A DNA stretch of 37,995 bases, taken from the NCBI GenBank assembly GCA_017517815.1, contig JAFWYA010000054.1, forward strand, positions 1 to 37,995. Reading direction: 5' to 3'. Of this stretch, positions 34,795 through 37,995 are shown in pieces (positions within the stretch are counted from its first letter, which is position 1; every line of letters begins with the position of its first letter). Source of the DNA: Clostridia bacterium. Lineage in GTDB: Bacteria; Bacillota_A; Clostridia; Christensenellales; Aristaeellaceae. Below the pieces are notes generated by a model, which saw nothing but the letters and a program-made list of their open reading frames with translations, was not told where the DNA came from and made no database searches. The translations under genes were made by a program, and so were the position numbers.

Positions 34795-35523
34795 ATGGAC
34801 AAAAGCAAGATCAAGGTCATTGCCATGGACCTGGATGGAACGCTGACTCAGCACAAGCAGCCGCTGTCTCCGGAGGCGCGCGCTACGTTGGAGGCACTGG
34901 CAAAGAAATATAAGCTGCTGATGGTGGGCGCCGGTCAGGTGATGCGCATCTTTAACCAGATGGAGCATTTTCCCATCGACATCATCGGCAACTATGGTCT
35001 GCAGTATGCGACTTATAACGCTGAAACCGGCGAAATGGACGTGCAGCGAGATCTGACCCTGCCGCTTGGCGAAAAGGACGCGGTGGAGGCCAAAGTGACG
35101 GCCTTGCGTGAAAAGTATGGCTATACTCAGTTCGCGGGCGACAATGTGGAGTATCATCCCTCCGGCTGCCTTACGTTCCCTGTGCTAGGCACCAAAGCGC
35201 AGCAGGCGGACAAGCTGGCATTTGATCCTGACCGCGTAAAGCGCCGCAAAATCTATGCCGAAGTATGTGACGCTTTCCCGGATTACTGTGTGTTTGTGGG
35301 CGGATCTTCGTCATTTGACATGGCTCCCAAGCCCTATAACAAGTACTATGCGCTGGATCTGTACTGCAAAGAAAAGGGCCTTGCCCATGAAAATGTGCTG
35401 TTTATCGGCGACGACTACGGCACGGGTGGCAATGATGAGGCGGTGTATTTGTCGGATATTCCTTTCCTGTGTGTAGATGATTACACGCAGTTCCCCGCGC
35501 TGGTTAGATTCCTGCTGGATTGA
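34795..35523 (+). CDS. HAD-superfamily hydrolase, phosphomannomutase-like (type IIB)
   Basis: 242 residues. HAD motif I MDLDGT (Asp12 nucleophile, Asp14), a cap domain in the middle, Lys183 (YNKYYALDLY) and motif IV GDDYGTGGNDEAVY (205-218). The VGAGQVMRIFNQM, GNYGLQYA and SFDMAPKPYNK stretches resemble the eukaryotic-type phosphomannomutase subfamily more than Cof phosphatases. It could be a phosphatase or a mutase for a small phosphorylated polyol. Three close starts exist (34783, 34792, 34795); 34795 is best spaced from GAGG. The TGATG context suggests coupling to the dehydrogenase. Confidence 0.85.
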   Translation: MDKSKIKVIAMDLDGTLTQHKQPLSPEARATLEALAKKYKLLMVGAGQVMRIFNQMEHFPIDIIGNYGLQYATYNAETGEMDVQRDLTLPLGEKDAVEAKVTALREKYGYTQFAGDNVEYHPSGCLTFPVLGTKAQQADKLAFDPDRVKRRKIYAEVCDAFPDYCVFVGGSSSFDMAPKPYNKYYALDLYCKEKGLAHENVLFIGDDYGTGGNDEAVYLSDIPFLCVDDYTQFPALVRFLLD

Positions 35524-35545
35524 TAAAACCACTGAAAAAGCGTAT

Positions 35546-35579
35546 AAGAACGTGCTGAAAAAGGCACGTTCTTTTTTTT
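35546..35579 (+). terminator. Terminator of the ABC-G1PDH-HAD operon
   Basis: 10-bp stem AAGAACGTGC / GCACGTTCTT followed by a long T-run. Confidence 0.95.
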
Positions 35580-35810
35580 ACATTTAATTAGTAGTTTTTT
35601 TGCTGAAAGACGTGTTTTTTTGTTTTCTTTGTATCAAATTTATGTTATACTAAAAATGAGAAAATTTTTGGAAAAAAGTTCGTTTTCATACGCTTTCTGG
35701 TCTAAATTCCATCCAGAACACACAGAAATAACCGCCGTGAATGGATGAAAAAAACTTGAGTGAATAAAACAACAAATTGATGTGAATCGTCAGAGAAAGG
35801 ATTGATCGTC
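35580..35810 (+). other. A/T-rich intergenic leader before the TPR gene
   Basis: 231 bp without a convincing gene, strongly A/T-rich compared with the rest of the window. It holds the extended -10 promoter at 35643-35651 and a weak hairpin TTCTGG / CCAGAA (35695-35718) within a leader of about 150 nt. No known riboswitch is recognised. Confidence 0.5.
35643..35651 (+). promoter_or_regulatory. Extended -10 promoter for the TPR/repeat-protein pair
   Basis: TG-T-TATACT gives a good extended -10 element. No convincing -35 is spaced upstream, which is acceptable for extended -10 promoters. The upstream T-rich tracts may act as an UP element. Confidence 0.55.
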
Positions 35811-37145
35811 ATGAGTGAAATCAATCAGAAAAACAACCATTGGGGAAAGGCGCTGCGTATCGTTGCATTTACTGTGGCAATGGTAATGGTTTTGCATATC
35901 GTTGCGCCATCCACCCTGCAGGTGCTGTATGCCTTTGCTGAGGAAAATACCACTTTGGCCAGAATTTATGGCATTCTGTCGGATAATGCAGTCGAACCTA
36001 CCACGGCTGAGGACTATTATGAACGGGCCAACATTTCCATCGGCCAGCAGAAATTTGATCAGGCGCTGGAAGAACTGGACAAAGCTCGCAGCCTTACTGA
36101 AGATAAGGTGCTGCAGGCCGAACTGTGGCTGAGAACGGCCTCTGTTCACGCGCTGCTTGGAAATCTTGAACAGGGCAAGGCCGCGCTGGACGAATGCCTG
36201 GCAACCAAGCCTGATGCTACGCAGGCCCTGCTGCTCAGAGCACAGATCGCCATTGAAATGGGTACGCCCAAGGCTGCAGCAGCCGACTACATCAGCTATT
36301 TGGAACTTGTGCCCGGTGACACAGCCTCCCGTCTTACGCTGGCACAGCTGCTGGAAAGTATCGCCTCGTATAAAGAAGCCTCTGCCCAGTATGCAAAGCT
36401 GTATGAGCTTAACCCGGCTGATGAAGCCCACCAGCTCAACGCAATGCGCTGCCTGTTCCTTGCCGGCGAATATGAAGAGGCTCTGAAAGGCTTTGATCAG
36501 TACATCGCTCTTCATGAAAACGACGAGCAGGATGGTTTCGGCGGTATCGCCGTTTTCCTCAGGGCAGCTTCCCTGATGCAGCTGGGCCGCTATGACGAAG
36601 CAGCTGAAGGATTTGAAAAGGCAATCGAAGCTGGTTATGACAAGATGGCCTGCCTGGAGCAGATTACCCTGTGCTGTTTTGAAACCGCTAATTATGACCG
36701 TGTGGTTTCGGCAGGCGAGGAACTGCTGGCCAACGCAACGCTGACAGCTCCGGAAACGGTTCTTCAGCGAATGGCTCTTTCCAGAATGCGTCAGTCCAAT
36801 TACGAGGATGCGCTGGTCTGGTTTGACCGGATCAAGGAAATCCAGCCTGCAATGGAAGGCAATGAGTATTATCGCGGCGTGTGCCTGCTGACGCTCAACC
36901 GCCAGGCCGAGGCAGTAGAAGCCTTCACCGCCTCCATTGAAAGCGGCTATCTGCTGCAGTTCTGCTACTACAATCGCGGTGTTTGCTACGTGGATCTGCT
37001 TGAGTATGAAAAGGCCATTGAAGATATGGCGCTCACGCTGGAAAGCGGCGACGATCCCGACCTGATTGCCGCAGCCAAGGATATTTTGTGGCAGCTGGCA
37101 GCTTACTTTGAGCAGAACGGCACCGCTCCTGTTATCCCCGACTGA
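35811..37145 (+). CDS. Secreted or membrane-anchored TPR protein
   Basis: 444 residues. A basic N-terminus and hydrophobic helix at about 16-43 ending in AFA-EE look like a signal peptide or anchor. The rest is a solenoid of about ten tetratricopeptide repeats, e.g. YYERANISIGQQKFDQALEELDKA, AASLMQLGRYDEAAEGFEKAIEAGY and YNRGVCYVDLLEYEKAIEDM. TPR domains mediate protein contacts; the partner is unknown. The ATG at 35811 follows AAAGGA by about 10 nt; a TTG three codons earlier would sit on that site. The repeat protein begins 17 nt downstream, so the two are likely co-expressed. Confidence 0.88.
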   Translation: MSEINQKNNHWGKALRIVAFTVAMVMVLHIVAPSTLQVLYAFAEENTTLARIYGILSDNAVEPTTAEDYYERANISIGQQKFDQALEELDKARSLTEDKVLQAELWLRTASVHALLGNLEQGKAALDECLATKPDATQALLLRAQIAIEMGTPKAAAADYISYLELVPGDTASRLTLAQLLESIASYKEASAQYAKLYELNPADEAHQLNAMRCLFLAGEYEEALKGFDQYIALHENDEQDGFGGIAVFLRAASLMQLGRYDEAAEGFEKAIEAGYDKMACLEQITLCCFETANYDRVVSAGEELLANATLTAPETVLQRMALSRMRQSNYEDALVWFDRIKEIQPAMEGNEYYRGVCLLTLNRQAEAVEAFTASIESGYLLQFCYYNRGVCYVDLLEYEKAIEDMALTLESGDDPDLIAAAKDILWQLAAYFEQNGTAPVIPD

Positions 37146-37162
37146 TTGTTCAGGAGGAATGA

Positions 37163-37882
37163 ATGATGGAGAAAAAACGTAACCGCAGAGGGCTGCATCA
37201 AACATTGATGAACAGCATGCGCGTGTTTATGGCACTTGTGCTGAGCATGGTGATCGTCTGTTTATCTTTGTTTGTCAGCGAGCCCTTCATGCTTCCTGAG
37301 GCTGCAGCTGAGACAGGAACGGCAGAAACGGGAACTTCTCCTGATACTGGCGAGGGGAAGAATGGGTCAGACACACCCAGCGCTGACAACACGTCCAGCG
37401 TTGATAATACGTCCAGCGGTGATAACACCACCGGCGACGATACCACCACTGGCGATAACACCACCACCGATAACACCACCACCGATAACACCACCACCGA
37501 TAACACCACCACCGATAACACCACCACCGATAACACCACCACCGATAACACCACCACCGATAACACCACCACCGGCGACGATACCACCACTGGTGATGAT
37601 ACCACCACCGGTGACGATACCACCACCGGTGACGATACCACTACCGGTGACGATACCACCACCGGTGACGATACCACCACCGGCGATGACACCACTACCG
37701 GCGACGATACCACCACCGGCGACGATACCACCACTGGTGACGATACCACCGCCGGCGACAACACGACCACCGATGACGATACTACCACCGGTGACGATAC
37801 CACCACCGGCGATAACACCACCACTGGTGACGATACCACCACCGACGACGACAACACCTCCTGTGTCGATAACACGACCTGA
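37163..37882 (+). CDS. Secreted Thr/Asp-rich repeat protein, possibly truncated by an in-frame TGA
   Basis: 239 residues as read. A basic start and hydrophobic segment (about 21-38) ending near AAA-ET (47-49) form a signal peptide. A short Gly/Thr/Ser linker leads into DNTTT pentapeptides (8 perfect copies) and then GDDTTT-type hexapeptides. A TGA at 37880-37882 stops the frame, yet the same frame continues as V-DTTTGDDTTT to the window edge, so the original gene was probably longer. The preceding unit is CVDNTT (TGT GTC), so TGA could be a mutated TGT. The low-complexity acidic/Thr composition suggests an exported stalk, glycosylated or calcium-binding; this is inferred. GGAGG precedes two adjacent ATGs (37163, 37166). 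Confidence 0.7.
   Translation: MMEKKRNRRGLHQTLMNSMRVFMALVLSMVIVCLSLFVSEPFMLPEAAAETGTAETGTSPDTGEGKNGSDTPSADNTSSVDNTSSGDNTTGDDTTTGDNTTTDNTTTDNTTTDNTTTDNTTTDNTTTDNTTTDNTTTGDDTTTGDDTTTGDDTTTGDDTTTGDDTTTGDDTTTGDDTTTGDDTTTGDDTTTGDDTTAGDNTTTDDDTTTGDDTTTGDNTTTGDDTTTDDDNTSCVDNTT
37454..37573 (+). repeat. Perfect 15-bp tandem repeat, 8 copies
   Basis: Eight identical copies of GATAACACCACCACC, coding DNTTT. Absence of any base differences indicates recent expansion or active slippage. The unit length is a multiple of three, so copy changes keep the frame. Confidence 0.97.
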
Positions 37883-37995
37883 GTTGATACCACCACCGGT
37901 GACGATACCACCACCGGCGATGACACCACTACCGGCGACGATACCACCACCGGCGACGATACCACCACTGGTGACGATACCACCGCCGGCGACAA
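37574..37995 (+). repeat. Imperfect 18-bp repeat array with a 234-bp higher-order repeat, cut by window edge
   Basis: About 23 units of the form GGYGAYGATACCACYACY (GDDTTT). Positions 37886-37995 are identical to 37652-37761 over 110 bp (offset 234 bp, 13 units), showing a segmental duplication on top of the basic repeat. The array runs off the right end, so its full size is unknown. Confidence 0.93.

Noticed and set aside
37880..37882. TGA as selenocysteine or reassigned codon
   Set aside because: TGA is used as a normal stop in several genes here (rnpM, DUF1385, capE, G1PDH). No SECIS-like stem was seen, and the site is in a low-complexity repeat rather than at a catalytic position.
37198..37995. 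Long minus-strand frame rich in Val/Ser/Pro, open to the window edge
   Set aside because: It is the antisense of the in-phase repeat array, which stays open in any frame lacking stops in the unit. The plus frame has a signal peptide and ribosome binding site.
37454..37995. CRISPR-like repeat array
   Set aside because: Units are 15 and 18 bp with no unique spacers, and they code for a Thr/Asp polypeptide. No cas gene is near.

Overview
The window looks like chromosomal DNA of a fairly GC-rich, Gram-positive Clostridia-type bacterium, probably an uncultured anaerobe. The evidence is the gene order rimP-nusA-rnpM-ylxQ-infB, the order rpmE-DUF1385-prmC-prfA-Sua5, strong AGGAGG ribosome binding sites, sigma-A type promoters, a YwlE-type phosphatase, and several oxygen-sensitive Fe-S proteins. 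No phage, transposon, CRISPR array or rRNA was seen. Species cannot be read from the sequence.

Layout. 1-4701 (minus strand): the nusA-infB translation/transcription operon with a good promoter and a structured leader of about 230 nt. The infB 3' end lies outside the window, and its N-terminal region carries decapeptide repeats. 4727-8530 (minus): two tandem paralogous polytopic membrane proteins resembling GT-C glycosyltransferases. 8574-8633: back-to-back promoters. 8672-10859 (plus): a PflX-like radical SAM protein, two identical tRNA-Lys(CTT) genes with promoter and terminator, a Nudix hydrolase and an A/T-rich GNAT gene. 10917-14018 (minus): a 1033-residue GH106-like glycosidase. 14173-20960 (plus): pepF, rpmE, then a tightly packed DUF1385-prmC-prfA-Sua5-GNAT operon for translation termination and tRNA modification. 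21011-22144 (minus): an aldo/keto reductase with a ferredoxin-like tail. 22298-25295 (plus): a YwlE-like arginine phosphatase, a QueG-like Fe-S protein and a beta-CASP nuclease, joined by 4-nt overlaps. 25416-29377 (plus): purC, a CapE-type sugar nucleotide dehydratase, a GNAT protein and a MATE transporter.

29437-35579 (plus) is the most interesting block. A near-consensus promoter drives an ABC importer of the AfuA/FbpA class (ATPase, fused double permease, binding protein), then an AraM/EgsA-type sn-glycerol-1-phosphate dehydrogenase and a phosphomannomutase-like HAD protein. I propose that it imports and catabolises a phosphorylated polyol, possibly glycerol-1-phosphate from archaeal lipids. 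This is inference from gene content and order.

35643-37995 (plus): a secreted TPR protein and a secreted Thr/Asp repeat protein. The repeat protein has an in-frame TGA after 239 codons, although the repeat frame continues past it to the window edge. A 110-bp stretch after the stop is an exact copy of DNA 234 bp upstream, so the window ends inside an unresolved higher-order repeat.
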